A DNA stretch of 64,000 nt. It comes from an uncultured Erythrobacter sp. (GTDB taxonomy: Bacteria; Pseudomonadota; Alphaproteobacteria; Sphingomonadales; Sphingomonadaceae). Location of the stretch: the NCBI GenBank assembly GCA_947493165.1, contig CANLPY010000002.1, positions 124,001-188,000 of the forward strand, given 5' to 3'. A program made the position numbers and the translations under genes. Positions 39,514 through 49,700 of the stretch are shown one piece after another; the stretch's first letter is position 1, and each line of letters begins with the position of its first letter. The notes under the pieces were generated by a model. It searched no databases. It was given only the letters and a program-made list of their open reading frames with translations, and was not told the origin of the DNA.

Positions 39514-41000
39514 AGTGTGTTCGCAGCCAGTTGCCCGCTTAATGCGGCCATGGGCACGCCGGCCCCCGGGTGCGTTGCCCCGCCCGCGCAATAAAGCCCC
39601 GGTATCTTGGTCTTGGGCCCTTGCCTCTGGAATGATGCCGCCCAACCGTGCGATGCCCGGCCGTACAGCGCTCCGCCTGTCGACGGGAACAATTTCCCCC
39701 AGTCTTCCGGTGTCGCCAGTTGATGCGGCATCGGGCTTTCCAGCTCCAGTCCGCAGCGTGTCAGACTGTTCCTCATCTGATCGGTGCATTGCGCGATCTC
39801 CTCTTGGGTGTAGCTGTAGATGTCGCCATTTGCTGGCGCGTTGACGATGATCTGAATGCGTTCACGCTTATCGCTCGGCGCTTGCGAGTATGCCGATGCG
39901 CCGCGATCTTGCGCGCAGACATAGGCGGTCGGATCACTTGGCATTTGGCCGCTGGCGATTTGTTGAAACTCGCGGGCGTAATCGGGTGAGAAAAACACAT
40001 TGTGATGCTGCAAATCAAAGCCAGAGGCTTTGGCATGAGCAAACCACACGAAGGCCGATAGTGAGCGCTTGTGCGGCGGCATCTTGGCGACTGAGAGCGC
40101 GGCCCGTCCGCCAAATTTGCCAGACGAAAGCGCCGCTGGATCAGCATTGCAGATCACCCGGTCGGCTTCGATTTGTTCGCCAGAGACCAGACGCAATCCG
40201 CGCACCGCGCTTTTACTGGTCAGAATTTCGGCTACTGGCGTTTCAAAGCGATAGACCGCACCCTTGCTTTCACCCAGTTTGCGCAAGGCGTTGGCAAGCG
40301 CATTCATTCCGCCATCAATCAACCACACGCCGGTTGCCTCGACATGGGCTATCAGCATTAACGTGGCGGGCGCTTCAAACGGAGATGATCCGCAATAGGT
40401 TGAATAACGGCCAAACAATTGCCGCAGGCGCGGATCTTCAAAATGCTTGCCGAGCGCGTGCCACATACTCTCAAACGGCTTCATCGCCGCCATCTCTGGC
40501 AGCCGTGTCAGCCCAATTCGCGCCATCATCGGCAGCGGCGTGCTGGCCTTTGGTCCGCGCATGAACGGTTCGTTGAGCACATTATAGATGCGCGCTGCCT
40601 CTGCCCGGAAATCACGATAGCCCTGCGCCGCCTTGGTGCCTGCGAAATCGCCAATAGCAGCCTCGCTGCGCAGTGGATCAGCAAACAGATCAAGATGCCC
40701 GGTGTCATCCCACGCATGTCGCGCGATCACTTCGGCTCGTCGGACAGAGATATAATCATCGAGCCGCGTGCCGCATTCGCGAAAGATGCCGTCGAACACA
40801 TCGCGCATGGTGAAAACCGTTGGACCGGCATCAATATGCTGACCATCAACCTCAATCCGGCGCGCTTTACCTCCGGTCCAGGCCTCTTTTTCGTAAACAG
40901 CGACTTGATGTCCACGCGCAGCAAGCAGAGCGGCGCTCGCTAGCCCACCTATTCCGCTTCCGATAATTGCGACTCGCGCACTCAAAGGCGTATCTCCCAC
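39420..41000 (-). CDS. crtD: Methoxyneurosporene/1-hydroxycarotenoid 3,4-desaturase
   Basis: VAIIGSGIGGLASAALLAARGHQVAVYEKEAWTGGKARRIEVDGQHIDAGPTVFTMRDVFD; GLYCAGGATHPGAGVPMAALSGQLAA. Confidence 0.93.
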   Translation of the reverse strand: MGDTPLSARVAIIGSGIGGLASAALLAARGHQVAVYEKEAWTGGKARRIEVDGQHIDAGPTVFTMRDVFDGIFRECGTRLDDYISVRRAEVIARHAWDDTGHLDLFADPLRSEAAIGDFAGTKAAQGYRDFRAEAARIYNVLNEPFMRGPKASTPLPMMARIGLTRLPEMAAMKPFESMWHALGKHFEDPRLRQLFGRYSTYCGSSPFEAPATLMLIAHVEATGVWLIDGGMNALANALRKLGESKGAVYRFETPVAEILTSKSAVRGLRLVSGEQIEADRVICNADPAALSSGKFGGRAALSVAKMPPHKRSLSAFVWFAHAKASGFDLQHHNVFFSPDYAREFQQIASGQMPSDPTAYVCAQDRGASAYSQAPSDKRERIQIIVNAPANGDIYSYTQEEIAQCTDQMRNSLTRCGLELESPMPHQLATPEDWGKLFPSTGGALYGRASHGWAASFQRQGPKTKIPGLYCAGGATHPGAGVPMAALSGQLAANTLCSDLASMRRFHRGAILGGTSTRSATTGSTA

Positions 41001-41025
41001 GCAATATGATTGACCTTTACATCCA

Positions 41026-41049
41026 ATATGTCCAATCTTTTGGACATAT
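41026..41049. promoter_or_regulatory. PpsR/CrtJ operator between crtD and crtF
   Basis: ATATGTCCAA-TCTT-TTGGACATAT; contains TGT-N12-ACA at 41029-41046; perfect 10-bp arms. Confidence 0.8.
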
Positions 41050-41073
41050 GCGCATATTTAGATCCCACCACTG

Positions 41074-42195
41074 ATGACATCCACCACTTGGAAAGAGCGC
41101 TGGGCGACGCGGCGTAACGCCGTCATCGGCAGTCCAAAATTCCAGCATTGGGCATCACGCATTCCCTTCATGCGCACCGTGGCACGCAAGCGCGCTGCCG
41201 GGATGTTCGATCTGATTGCAGGCTTTGCGTATTCCAAAGTGCTGTACGCCATGGTGGAGAGCGGGCTTGTCGACTTTCTATCAGTCGGTGCGAGCAACTT
41301 ACCTGACATCGCAGCGAAGGCCGGCCTTGATGGGATTGCAGCTGACCGCCTGATGCGCGCAGCCGCTTCGCTCGACTTGGTTGAGGAGGTTGCGCCGAAC
41401 CGTTGGATGCTTGGCGAACAAGGTGCAGCGTTGCATTCAAACAGCGGCGCAAAGGCGATGATCCGCCACCACCGCCTGCTTTACCGCGACTTGATTGATC
41501 CACTTGCGCTCCTGCGCAACAATCGCGCAAAGCCAACCGAGTTGTCGCGATATTGGTCCTATGCGGGCGCGCTTCATGGCCATGCCGAGCGCGGCGAAGA
41601 GACCAACGAATATTCCGAATTGATGGCAATGTCTCAGCACTTTGTCGCGGAGCAAGTGCTCTCTGCCTTCCCCTTTCGCGGGATTGCTTCTGTGCTCGAT
41701 GTTGGCGGAGGCAGCGGTGCCTTTATTCGTGCAATCGGGGCGGAGCATCCAATTGCCAAACTGGGTGTATTCGATCTGCCCGAAGTGGCGACAGGCGCTC
41801 TCAAGCCATTGCAAGATGAGCTGGGCGCAAACCGCGTAACGACGCATGGCGGCAACTTTTTCACTGATCCAATTCCCGGCGGCTATGACCTCATCACGTT
41901 AAGCCGGATCTTGCACGATCATGATGATGAGCCTGCGCTTACTCTGCTGCGAAATATCCACGCATCGCTGACGCCAGGCAAACGTCTGTTGATTGCCGAA
42001 CCGCTTTCTGGCGTGCGCGGCGCAAAGGCAATGGGGGATGCATTTTTCGGGCTATACCTGTGGGCGATGGGATCAGGCAGACCGCGCACGACTCAGGAAA
42101 TCACTGCGTTGCTGAAGGAAGCCGGTTTCGCACATACCAAAGTGGTCAGCACACCCCAACCCGTGGTCGCAGGCATCATCGTCGCGTCAGCCTGA
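41074..42195 (+). CDS. crtF: Hydroxyneurosporene/demethylspheroidene O-methyltransferase
   Basis: Class I SAM MTase: VLDVGGGSGAFIRAIGAEHP, GNFFTDPIPGGYDLITLSRILHDHDDEPALTLLRNI; location in crtCDF. Confidence 0.92.
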   Translation: MTSTTWKERWATRRNAVIGSPKFQHWASRIPFMRTVARKRAAGMFDLIAGFAYSKVLYAMVESGLVDFLSVGASNLPDIAAKAGLDGIAADRLMRAAASLDLVEEVAPNRWMLGEQGAALHSNSGAKAMIRHHRLLYRDLIDPLALLRNNRAKPTELSRYWSYAGALHGHAERGEETNEYSELMAMSQHFVAEQVLSAFPFRGIASVLDVGGGSGAFIRAIGAEHPIAKLGVFDLPEVATGALKPLQDELGANRVTTHGGNFFTDPIPGGYDLITLSRILHDHDDEPALTLLRNIHASLTPGKRLLIAEPLSGVRGAKAMGDAFFGLYLWAMGSGRPRTTQEITALLKEAGFAHTKVVSTPQPVVAGIIVASA

Positions 42196-42203
42196 CAATA
42201 AAG

Positions 42204-42247
42204 TGTCTGCTTTGTTTGACACTTAGGCTTGTAAGGCGTAGTTCACA
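42204..42247. promoter_or_regulatory. Tandem PpsR/CrtJ operators upstream of bchC
   Basis: TGT-CTGCTTTGTTTG-ACA (42204-42221) and TGT-AAGGCGTAGTTC-ACA (42230-42247), 8 bp apart. Confidence 0.85.
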
Positions 42248-42309
42248 TACAGGAAATTCCTCCTTGAAGAGCGATCGCATTGATGCGGCGAAGGGGCTGA
42301 GGACAAGAG

Positions 42310-43245
42310 ATGGATGCACTAGCCGTTACACTTGAGGGGCCTGAGCGCTTGGCGCTTAAGCAGCTTGAGTTGTGCGCGCCTGAAGCCTCCGATGTCCTTG
42401 TAGAAACAGCATACAGCGGAATAAGCGGCGGCACAGAAAAGCTGTTGTGGAGCGGCGAAATGCCCGCATTTCCGGGCATGGGCTACCCATTGGTGCCCGG
42501 ATACGAGTCGGTTGGCCGCGTCATTGATGCAGGCTCAGATGCGCAGAACCGAATCGGTGATTGGGTCTTCGTTCCTGGCGCAAATTGCTACAAAGAAGCG
42601 CGCGGGTTGTTCGGCGGAACATCGCAGCGGCTGATCGTTCCATCACAGCGCGCTTTGCCTGTTTCCGAGTCGCTAGGCGATTCGGGAGTGCTCATCGCAT
42701 TGGCCGCAACTGCACTTCACGCCATCAATGGCGGCGCAGCTCCTGAGCTCATAATCGGTCACGGCGTACTTGGCCGGTTGCTGGCGCGCCTTACCATCGC
42801 AACTGGTGCGCCCGCACCAACCGTGTGGGAAACGCAGGCCAGCAGGCGCGATGGAGCCCAAGGTTATACTGTGGTCGCCCCTGATCAGGATCAGCGCACA
42901 GATTACGCCTCTATCTATGATGCAAGCGGCGATGCTGACTTGATTGACGCTTTGATCCGGCGCCTTGCCAAAGGCGGAGAGATCACGCTCGCAGGCTTCT
43001 ATTCCAAACGTCTTGGCTTTGATTTTGCGCCTGCCTTCATGGCGGAAGCGCGCCTTCGCATTGCCGCAGAATGGCAACCGCAGGACCTCGCGCAAACCAG
43101 CGCTCTGATCGAAGCGGGCACACTTAATCTTAGCGGATTGGTTAGCGATCGGCAGCCTGCCGAAAGCGCCGCTACCGCTTATCCACGCGCATTCGGCGAT
43201 CCCGACTGCCTCAAAATGATTCTCGATTGGAGAGGCTGCGCATGA
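42310..43245 (+). CDS. bchC: Chlorophyll synthesis pathway protein BchC (bacteriochlorophyllide a dehydrogenase)
   Basis: GISGGTEKLLWSGEMPAFPGMGYPLVPGYESVGRVIDAG; context. Confidence 0.95.
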   Translation: MDALAVTLEGPERLALKQLELCAPEASDVLVETAYSGISGGTEKLLWSGEMPAFPGMGYPLVPGYESVGRVIDAGSDAQNRIGDWVFVPGANCYKEARGLFGGTSQRLIVPSQRALPVSESLGDSGVLIALAATALHAINGGAAPELIIGHGVLGRLLARLTIATGAPAPTVWETQASRRDGAQGYTVVAPDQDQRTDYASIYDASGDADLIDALIRRLAKGGEITLAGFYSKRLGFDFAPAFMAEARLRIAAEWQPQDLAQTSALIEAGTLNLSGLVSDRQPAESAATAYPRAFGDPDCLKMILDWRGCA

Positions 43246-44225
43246 CAATGCTTGATGTGGACGCACTACGTGATGAAGCGAGCCAGGAACCTGATCCCGT
43301 GCATACGGGCGAAGTGACCAGCGAAACGCAGGTTATCGCGATTTACGGCAAAGGCGGCTCGGGCAAGAGCTTTGCTCTGTCCAACCTCAGCTACATGATG
43401 GCGCAGCAAGGAAAGCGCGTGCTGTTAATTGGCTGTGATCCCAAATCGGACACGACCAGCCTGCTGTTCGGCGGCAAGAGCTGCCCGACCATTATCGAGA
43501 CCTCGTCTAAAAAGAAGCTCGCAGGCGAAGACGTGTCAATCGAAGACGTGTGCTTCCAGCGTGACGGCGTGTTCGCAATGGAGCTGGGCGGTCCAGAAGT
43601 TGGTCGCGGCTGCGGCGGACGCGGCATCATTCACGGTTTTGAGCTGCTTGAGAAACTCGGCTTTCACGAATGGGGCTTTGATTACGTCCTGCTTGATTTC
43701 CTCGGCGACGTTGTGTGCGGCGGGTTCGGCCTGCCGATCGCGCGCGACATGTGCCAGAAAGTGATCGTGGTCGGATCGAACGATCTGCAATCGCTTTATG
43801 TCGCCAACAATGTTTGCCACGCGGTCGAATATTTCCGCAAAATGGGCGGAAATGTCGGCGTAGCTGGCATGATCATTAACAAGGATGACGGAACCGGCGA
43901 AGCGCAAGCCTTTGCCGATGCGGTGGATATTCCGGTACTCACCGCGATCCCTGCTAATGAAGATATTCGCCGCAAGTCGGCCAATTACCAGATCATCGGT
44001 GTCCCCGGCGGCGAATGGGCTGGCCTGTTTGAAGAGCTCGCGACCAACGTTGCTGAAGCGCCTCCAAAACAGCCCGCTCCCCTCGATCAAGATGGCCTGC
44101 TCGGTCTGTTCTCACCTGAGGACACAGGCGGCGATATCCAATTGGTTCCTGCAACCCAAGCTGACATGCGCGGCGGTGTCTTTGAAGAGAAGCCGTCGCT
44201 TGAAGTCGTCTATGACGAGGTATGA
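43242..44225 (+). CDS. bchX: Chlorophyllide reductase iron protein subunit X
   Basis: AIYGKGGSGKSFALSNLSYMMAQQGKRVLLIGCDPKSDTTSLLFGGKSCPTIIE; NifH-like; ATGA overlap with bchC. Confidence 0.97.
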   Translation: MTMLDVDALRDEASQEPDPVHTGEVTSETQVIAIYGKGGSGKSFALSNLSYMMAQQGKRVLLIGCDPKSDTTSLLFGGKSCPTIIETSSKKKLAGEDVSIEDVCFQRDGVFAMELGGPEVGRGCGGRGIIHGFELLEKLGFHEWGFDYVLLDFLGDVVCGGFGLPIARDMCQKVIVVGSNDLQSLYVANNVCHAVEYFRKMGGNVGVAGMIINKDDGTGEAQAFADAVDIPVLTAIPANEDIRRKSANYQIIGVPGGEWAGLFEELATNVAEAPPKQPAPLDQDGLLGLFSPEDTGGDIQLVPATQADMRGGVFEEKPSLEVVYDEV

Positions 44226-44228
44226 CCA

Positions 44229-45800
44229 CTGACTGATCTGCACACCTCTGATGCGGCCCAAGAAAACGGGCGCGCGCCTGACCGGATCGACCTTGGTTCC
44301 GGCAGCGAGCCCGCATCAACTGATGGCGGCTGTCATGCAGGCAAGGATAAGATGATCGAAGCGGCCAAGGCCGCCGGCAAAAGCGACATTCTCGATCAAT
44401 ATGCGGCTGACTATCCGGTGGACCCAAGCAAGGGGCCGCATGACCAACCGCAAAGCATGTGCCCAGCCTTCGGGTCGCTTAGAGTGGGCTTGCGCATGCG
44501 CCGCACGGCAACTGTGCTCTCAGGTTCGGCCTGCTGTGTTTACGGCCTGACGTTCACTTCGCACTTCTACGGTGCGCGGCGCACAGTCGGATATGTGCCG
44601 TTCTCTTCAGAAACACTCGTCACTGGCAAGCTGTTTGAGGACATCAAGGAAGCGGTCGAAGGGCTTGCAGACCCTGATCAATACGACACGATCATTGTCA
44701 CAAATTTATGCGTACCAACGGCCAGCGGGGTGCCGCTGCGCTTACTACCAGACCAAATTAACGGCGTGCGGATCGTCGGCATTGATGTGCCCGGCTTTGG
44801 TATCCCCACCCATGCCGAAGCGAAAGACGTGCTCGCAGGCGCAATGCTCAAATATGCACGCGAGGAAGTGGCCGCCGGCCCTGTCGCTGCACCGGCTGAG
44901 CGTTCTGACAAGCCGACGGTCACCTTGCTGGGTGAAATGTTCCCAGCTGATCCAGTGGGTATTGGGCAAATGCTTGAACCGCTGGGGCTGGCCGCTGGTC
45001 CGGTTGTGCCAACCCGCGAATGGCGCGAGCTTTATGCTGCGCTGGATTGCTCGCTGGTCGCTGCAATTCACCCGTTCTACACCGCAAGCGTACGCGAATT
45101 TGAGGCCGCTGGCCGTCCCGTCATCGGCTCTGCTCCGGTCGGCGTAGATGGCACGGTCGCTTGGCTACAAAGCATCGGCGACACGCTCGGCCTGCCGCAA
45201 GGTAAGGTCGACGCAGTTAAGGACGCAATGACCGGCGCCATTTCAGGCGCGCTGTCTGCCATGCCGGTCAAAGGCCGGATCACAGTGTCAGGCTATGAAG
45301 GTTCAGAATTGCTGGTTGCACGCCTGCTGATCGAAAGCGGCGCGGACGTGCCATATGTCGGCAGCGCTTGCCCAAAAACTCGCTGGTCCAATCCAGATCG
45401 CGAATGGCTGGAAGCGAAAGGCGTGCGGGTCAATTTCCGCGCGAGCCTGGAAGAGGATATCGCAGCGGTTGAGGAATTCCGCCCAGACCTTGCGATTGGC
45501 ACGACCCCCGTTGTGCAGCACGCGAAAGCGAAAGCTATTCCGGCGCTCTATTTCACCAACCTCATTTCCGCCCGTCCTTTGATGGGACCTGCGGGCGCAG
45601 GCAGCCTAGCCCAAGTCGTGAACGCGGCGATGGCGAATAAAGAGCGCTTCGATAAGATGCGCGACTTCTTCGAAGGCGTCGGCACTGAACATGCCGCTGG
45701 CGTATGGGAAGAAACGCCTATCGACCGTCCGAAATTCCGCAAGAAATACGCGGCCCTTAACGAGGCAGCGCGCAAAGCGGCTGAGGCGGTGGGCACATGA
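44229..45800 (+). CDS. bchY: Chlorophyllide reductase subunit Y; 5' end ambiguous (ATG 44352, CTG 44229, or disrupted ATG 44222)
   Basis: [51 protein letters not shown]; open frame extends back to the bchX stop without ATG/GTG/TTG before 44352. Confidence 0.93.
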   Translation: MTDLHTSDAAQENGRAPDRIDLGSGSEPASTDGGCHAGKDKMIEAAKAAGKSDILDQYAADYPVDPSKGPHDQPQSMCPAFGSLRVGLRMRRTATVLSGSACCVYGLTFTSHFYGARRTVGYVPFSSETLVTGKLFEDIKEAVEGLADPDQYDTIIVTNLCVPTASGVPLRLLPDQINGVRIVGIDVPGFGIPTHAEAKDVLAGAMLKYAREEVAAGPVAAPAERSDKPTVTLLGEMFPADPVGIGQMLEPLGLAAGPVVPTREWRELYAALDCSLVAAIHPFYTASVREFEAAGRPVIGSAPVGVDGTVAWLQSIGDTLGLPQGKVDAVKDAMTGAISGALSAMPVKGRITVSGYEGSELLVARLLIESGADVPYVGSACPKTRWSNPDREWLEAKGVRVNFRASLEEDIAAVEEFRPDLAIGTTPVVQHAKAKAIPALYFTNLISARPLMGPAGAGSLAQVVNAAMANKERFDKMRDFFEGVGTEHAAGVWEETPIDRPKFRKKYAALNEAARKAAEAVGT

Positions 45801-47254
45801 CGTTTATCATCGATCATGATCGGGCCGGCGGCTATTGGGGGGCGACTTACGTCTTCACCGCGGTCAAGGGCCTGCAGGTCATCATCGATGGCCCGGTTGG
45901 TTGTGAAAACCTGCCGGTCACATCCGTGCTGCATTACACAGACGGATTGCCGCCACACGAATTGCCGATTGTGGTAACTGGCCTTGGCGAAGAAGAGCTT
46001 GGCAAGACGGGCACCGAGGGCGCGATGAAGCGCGCTTGGGAAACGCTTGATCCAGAGCTTCCAGCAGTCGTCGTAACCGGTTCTATCGCAGAGATGATCG
46101 GCGGCGGGGTCACGCCTGAAGGCACCAACATCAAACGCTTCTTGCCGCGCACGATTGATGAAGATCAATGGGAAAGCGCTGACCGTGCGCTGACGTGGCT
46201 TTGGACCGAATTTGGCCCCAAGAAGATGCCGAAACAGCGCGAGCGCCGCGAAGGTGAAAAGCCGCGCGTGAATATCATCGGCCCGTCTTATGGCATGTTC
46301 AACATGGCCAGCGATTTGGCGGAAATTCGCCGAATGATCGAAGGGATCGGCGCAGAAGTCGGCGTGGTCTTCCCGCTGGGCTGTCACTTGGCAGACATAC
46401 GCCAACTAGGCATGGCTGATGCCAATGTCTGCATGTACCGCGAATTTGGCCGTAATCTGTGTGAGACGCTGGAACGGCCTTATTTCCAAGCGCCCGTCGG
46501 TCTCACTTCAACCACCAAATTCCTACGCGCCATTGGCGAAGAGCTGGGCCTTGACCCAGAGCCGTTTATCGAGCGCGAGAAGCACACCACGATCAAGCCG
46601 CTGTGGGATCTATGGCGCTCGGTCACTCAGGACTTCTTCGGAACCGCCAATTTCGGGATCGTCGCGAATGAGACCTATGCGCGCGGCGTGCGCGGCTTCC
46701 TAGAAGGCGATATGGGCCTGCCCTGCGCGTTCTCTTATTCGCGCAGCGCCGGGGTCAAACCCAAGAACGAAGATGTGCGCGCAGATATCCATGCCAATCC
46801 ACCGATGGTGCTGTTCGGCAGCTATAATGAGCGGATGTATTTGGCTGAAGCGCCCAGCGGATTTGGTCCGCGCGGGATTTATATTCCGGCTAGCTTCCCG
46901 GGCGCCGCTATACGTCGCCACACCGGCACGCCCTTCATGGGATATTCCGGCGCGACGTATCTGGTGCAAGAGGTTTGCAATGCGCTGTTCGATGCGCTGT
47001 TCCACATTCTGCCGCTAGGCAGCGACTTGGACAAAGTCCCGGCAACACCCGCTCGCGACCTCGCTGAGCTAAGCTGGGATGACGATGCCAAGATCAAGCT
47101 GGATGAGCTGGTCGAGGCCCAACCTGTTCTGGTGCGCATTTCTGCCGCCAAGCGTCTGCGCGATGCTGCCGAAAGATCGGCGCGCACACGCGGTGAGAAG
47201 ATCGTCACATCAGACTGTCTCGCCGATGCACTCCTCGCAGGAGAAAGCGCATGA
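45797..47254 (+). CDS. bchZ: Chlorophyllide a reductase subunit Z
   Basis: [64 protein letters not shown]. Confidence 0.97.
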   Translation: MTFIIDHDRAGGYWGATYVFTAVKGLQVIIDGPVGCENLPVTSVLHYTDGLPPHELPIVVTGLGEEELGKTGTEGAMKRAWETLDPELPAVVVTGSIAEMIGGGVTPEGTNIKRFLPRTIDEDQWESADRALTWLWTEFGPKKMPKQRERREGEKPRVNIIGPSYGMFNMASDLAEIRRMIEGIGAEVGVVFPLGCHLADIRQLGMADANVCMYREFGRNLCETLERPYFQAPVGLTSTTKFLRAIGEELGLDPEPFIEREKHTTIKPLWDLWRSVTQDFFGTANFGIVANETYARGVRGFLEGDMGLPCAFSYSRSAGVKPKNEDVRADIHANPPMVLFGSYNERMYLAEAPSGFGPRGIYIPASFPGAAIRRHTGTPFMGYSGATYLVQEVCNALFDALFHILPLGSDLDKVPATPARDLAELSWDDDAKIKLDELVEAQPVLVRISAAKRLRDAAERSARTRGEKIVTSDCLADALLAGESA

Positions 47255-47388
47255 ACGGGCGGGCCAACAACCGATTTACGAGATTGCCTGGGAACAGGCT
47301 CCAAAATCCACGTGGGGGATCACGCGGGGATATCGTCGGGGGCTGTTTAGCCCTCACTCCAACAACGGAATACGGAGAATACCAATGA
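47251..47388 (+). CDS. 45-aa putative leader ORF between bchZ and pufB ([45 protein letters not shown])
   Basis: Read directly; ATGA overlaps with both bchZ (47251-47254) and pufB (47385-47388). Confidence 0.35.
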   Translation: MNGRANNRFTRLPGNRLQNPRGGSRGDIVGGCLALTPTTEYGEYQ

Positions 47389-47549
47389 ACGATCCGGCTG
47401 ATCGCCCGAGCGTTGGCACGTATCTGACCGACGAGGAGGCCAAAGAGATCCATAAAGCATTTATGGGCACCTTTGCGCTTTACGTTGGCATTGCGGTTAT
47501 CGCTCATCTTTTGCTTTGGGTTAATAAGCCCTGGCTTCCGCTCCTTTGA
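47385..47549 (+). CDS. pufB: Light-harvesting LH1 beta subunit
   Basis: LTDEEAKEIHKAFMGTFALYVGIAVIAHLLLWVNKPWLP; preceded by GGAG RBS. Confidence 0.96.
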   Translation: MNDPADRPSVGTYLTDEEAKEIHKAFMGTFALYVGIAVIAHLLLWVNKPWLPLL

Positions 47550-47572
47550 TCCTCAGAAGTTAGGAATTACCT

Positions 47573-47761
47573 ATGTGGAGAATTTGGCATCAATTCGATG
47601 TTCGCAGGGTGCTTGTTGCCTTGCACGTGGGCTTGGCCGTTTTGGCCTTTAGCATCCACTTCATCCTGCTCAGCACTGACCGTTACAATTGGCTCGATGG
47701 AGCCAGCTCTGGAACATCACAGGCAGCTGCAGTGATCGAGAGCTCGGAAGCCTCCGGCTAG
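47573..47761 (+). CDS. pufA: Light-harvesting LH1 alpha subunit
   Basis: [43 protein letters not shown]. Confidence 0.96.
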   Translation: MWRIWHQFDVRRVLVALHVGLAVLAFSIHFILLSTDRYNWLDGASSGTSQAAAVIESSEASG

Positions 47762-47779
47762 CCGAGCCTCATTAGTGAG

Positions 47780-47803
47780 TGGAGGCAGGTTCGCCTGCCT
47801 CCA
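47780..47803 (+). repeat. pufA-pufL intercistronic RNA hairpin
   Basis: TGGAGGCAGG-TTCG-CCTGCCTCCA: perfect 10-bp stem, tetraloop. Confidence 0.85.
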
Positions 47804-47856
47804 ACAACTGATCTGTAACGAGAATAACCTGCCGTTTTGGCGGGGAGGATGGATGT

Positions 47857-48678
47857 ATGCTCCTGAGTTTCGAGCGCAAATACCGCGTGCGTGGCGGCAC
47901 CTTGGTCGGAGGGGATCTCTTCGATTTCTGGGTGGGGCCATTTTACGTCGGATTTTTCGGTGTAACCGCTGCGATTTCCGCGCTGATGGGGACAATGTTG
48001 ATCTTCGCGGCGGCGGCACAGGGACCAACCCTGAACCCGTGGCTTATCTCTATTGAACCGCCGGCGATTGAAGCCGGCCTTGCATTTATGCCGCTTGCTG
48101 AAGGCGGTTATTGGCAAGTGATTACGGGCTGCGCGATCGTCGCGTTTGGTTCGTGGGCGCTGCGCCAAGTGGAAATATCGCGCAAGCTTGGCATGGGGCT
48201 TCACGTCCCCTTCGCCTTTAGCTTTGCGGTGTTGGCCTATGTCACGCTGGTCGTGATCCGTCCTGTCCTCATGGGCGCGTGGGGCCACGGCTTTCCATAT
48301 GGCATCTGGACGCACTTGGATTGGGTGTCGAATGTCGGCTACCAATACGTGAACTTCCACTACAACCCGCTGCACATGATCGCGATCACGTTCTTCTTTA
48401 CAACGTGTCTTGCTCTGGCATTGCACGGAGGCTTGGTGCTTTCAGCGGTGAACCCGGGCAAGGGCGAAGAGGTTCGTTCACCGGAATATGAAGACACCTA
48501 TTTCCGCGACTTCATCGGCTATTCCGTCGGCACATTGGGTATCCACCGTGTCGGCCTGATCCTGGCGCTAAACGCCGGGTTCTGGAGCGCTGCATGTATC
48601 GTCATATCCGGTCCACTCTATGTCGGCAGCTGGCCAGAATTCTGGGAATTCTGGAAAGCCATTCCGATCTGGTCCTGA
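47857..48678 (+). CDS. pufL: Photosynthetic reaction center subunit L
   Basis: [69 protein letters not shown]. Confidence 0.98.
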   Translation: MLLSFERKYRVRGGTLVGGDLFDFWVGPFYVGFFGVTAAISALMGTMLIFAAAAQGPTLNPWLISIEPPAIEAGLAFMPLAEGGYWQVITGCAIVAFGSWALRQVEISRKLGMGLHVPFAFSFAVLAYVTLVVIRPVLMGAWGHGFPYGIWTHLDWVSNVGYQYVNFHYNPLHMIAITFFFTTCLALALHGGLVLSAVNPGKGEEVRSPEYEDTYFRDFIGYSVGTLGIHRVGLILALNAGFWSAACIVISGPLYVGSWPEFWEFWKAIPIWS

Positions 48679-48691
48679 GGAGAATCTAGCA

Positions 48692-49615
48692 ATGTTTCGC
48701 TATCAAAACATCTTTACTCAGATCCAGGTCAAGGCGGAGCCCGAAATGGGCATTGCCCTGCCCGCTGGCGATGAAGAGCGCATCAACTCGACCTTTTACA
48801 GCTATTGGCTGGGTAAGATCGGACAATCGCAAATCGGGCCGTTTTATTTGGGCTGGCTGGGATTGATCTCACTCGCTTTTGGCGGTGCTGCGATCATGAT
48901 CATTGGCCTGAACTTTTGGGCTCAGGTCAATTGGAGCCCGCAAGGCTTCATGCGTGAATTCTTCTGGCTGTCGCTTAACCCTCCCGGTCCCGAATATGGC
49001 TTTAGCCCGTTCGTGCCCCTGAACGAAGGCGGTTGGTTCATTCTTACCGGCGCGTTCTTGACCATTGCCGTTCTATGCTGGTGGGCGCGCACATACATGC
49101 GGGCAAAGGCGCTTGGCATGGGCATGCATATCCCATGGGCTTTCGCTAGCGCCATCTGGCTGTTCTTGGTTCTTGGCTTCATCCGCCCAATGTTGCTGGG
49201 CAGTTGGAATGAAGCGGTTCCGTACGGCGTGTTCTCACACCTTGATTGGACGAACAATTTCTCGCTGATTTATGGCAATTTGTTCTACAATCCATTCCAC
49301 GCGCTTTCGATCGCTTTCCTATATGGCTCAGCACTGCTGTTCGCTATGCACGGCGCGACGATCCTTGCGGTTGGCCGTTATGGCGGTGAGCGAGAGATTG
49401 AGCAGATCACAGATCGCGGCACTGCATCAGAACGCGCAGCTCTGTTCTGGCGCTGGACGATGGGCTTCAACGCAACGATGGAATCGATCCACCGTTGGGC
49501 TTGGTGGTTCGCAGTTCTGACAACGCTGACCGGCGGAATAGGCATTCTTCTGACCGGAACCGTGGTTGATAACTGGTATGTCTGGGCGCAGGAACACCAT
49601 TACGCTCCGATGTAG
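48692..49615 (+). CDS. pufM: Photosynthetic reaction center subunit M
   Basis: [91 protein letters not shown]. Confidence 0.98.
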   Translation: MFRYQNIFTQIQVKAEPEMGIALPAGDEERINSTFYSYWLGKIGQSQIGPFYLGWLGLISLAFGGAAIMIIGLNFWAQVNWSPQGFMREFFWLSLNPPGPEYGFSPFVPLNEGGWFILTGAFLTIAVLCWWARTYMRAKALGMGMHIPWAFASAIWLFLVLGFIRPMLLGSWNEAVPYGVFSHLDWTNNFSLIYGNLFYNPFHALSIAFLYGSALLFAMHGATILAVGRYGGEREIEQITDRGTASERAALFWRWTMGFNATMESIHRWAWWFAVLTTLTGGIGILLTGTVVDNWYVWAQEHHYAPM

Positions 49616-49700
49616 ACGCGCCAAACAATCGGGGCACTTTATGGCCCTGCGACGCGCTCCTTCCAGCCTCTCCCGGCAGTCAGAGATCGTCGATGAGGGA

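Noticed and set aside
39513-39789. Long N-terminal extension of the crtC ORF (ATG 39789)
   Set aside because: Extension lies entirely in crtD coding sequence and lacks CrtC-like sequence; start placed near GPRFDAAVPPG.
45548-46405. 285-aa minus-strand ORF across bchY/bchZ
   Set aside because: Antisense to two well-supported genes, no motif support.
47079-47549. 156-aa ORF overlapping bchZ end and pufB
   Set aside because: Out of frame with bchZ and spurious in its first half; its C-terminal part is simply pufB (start 47385).
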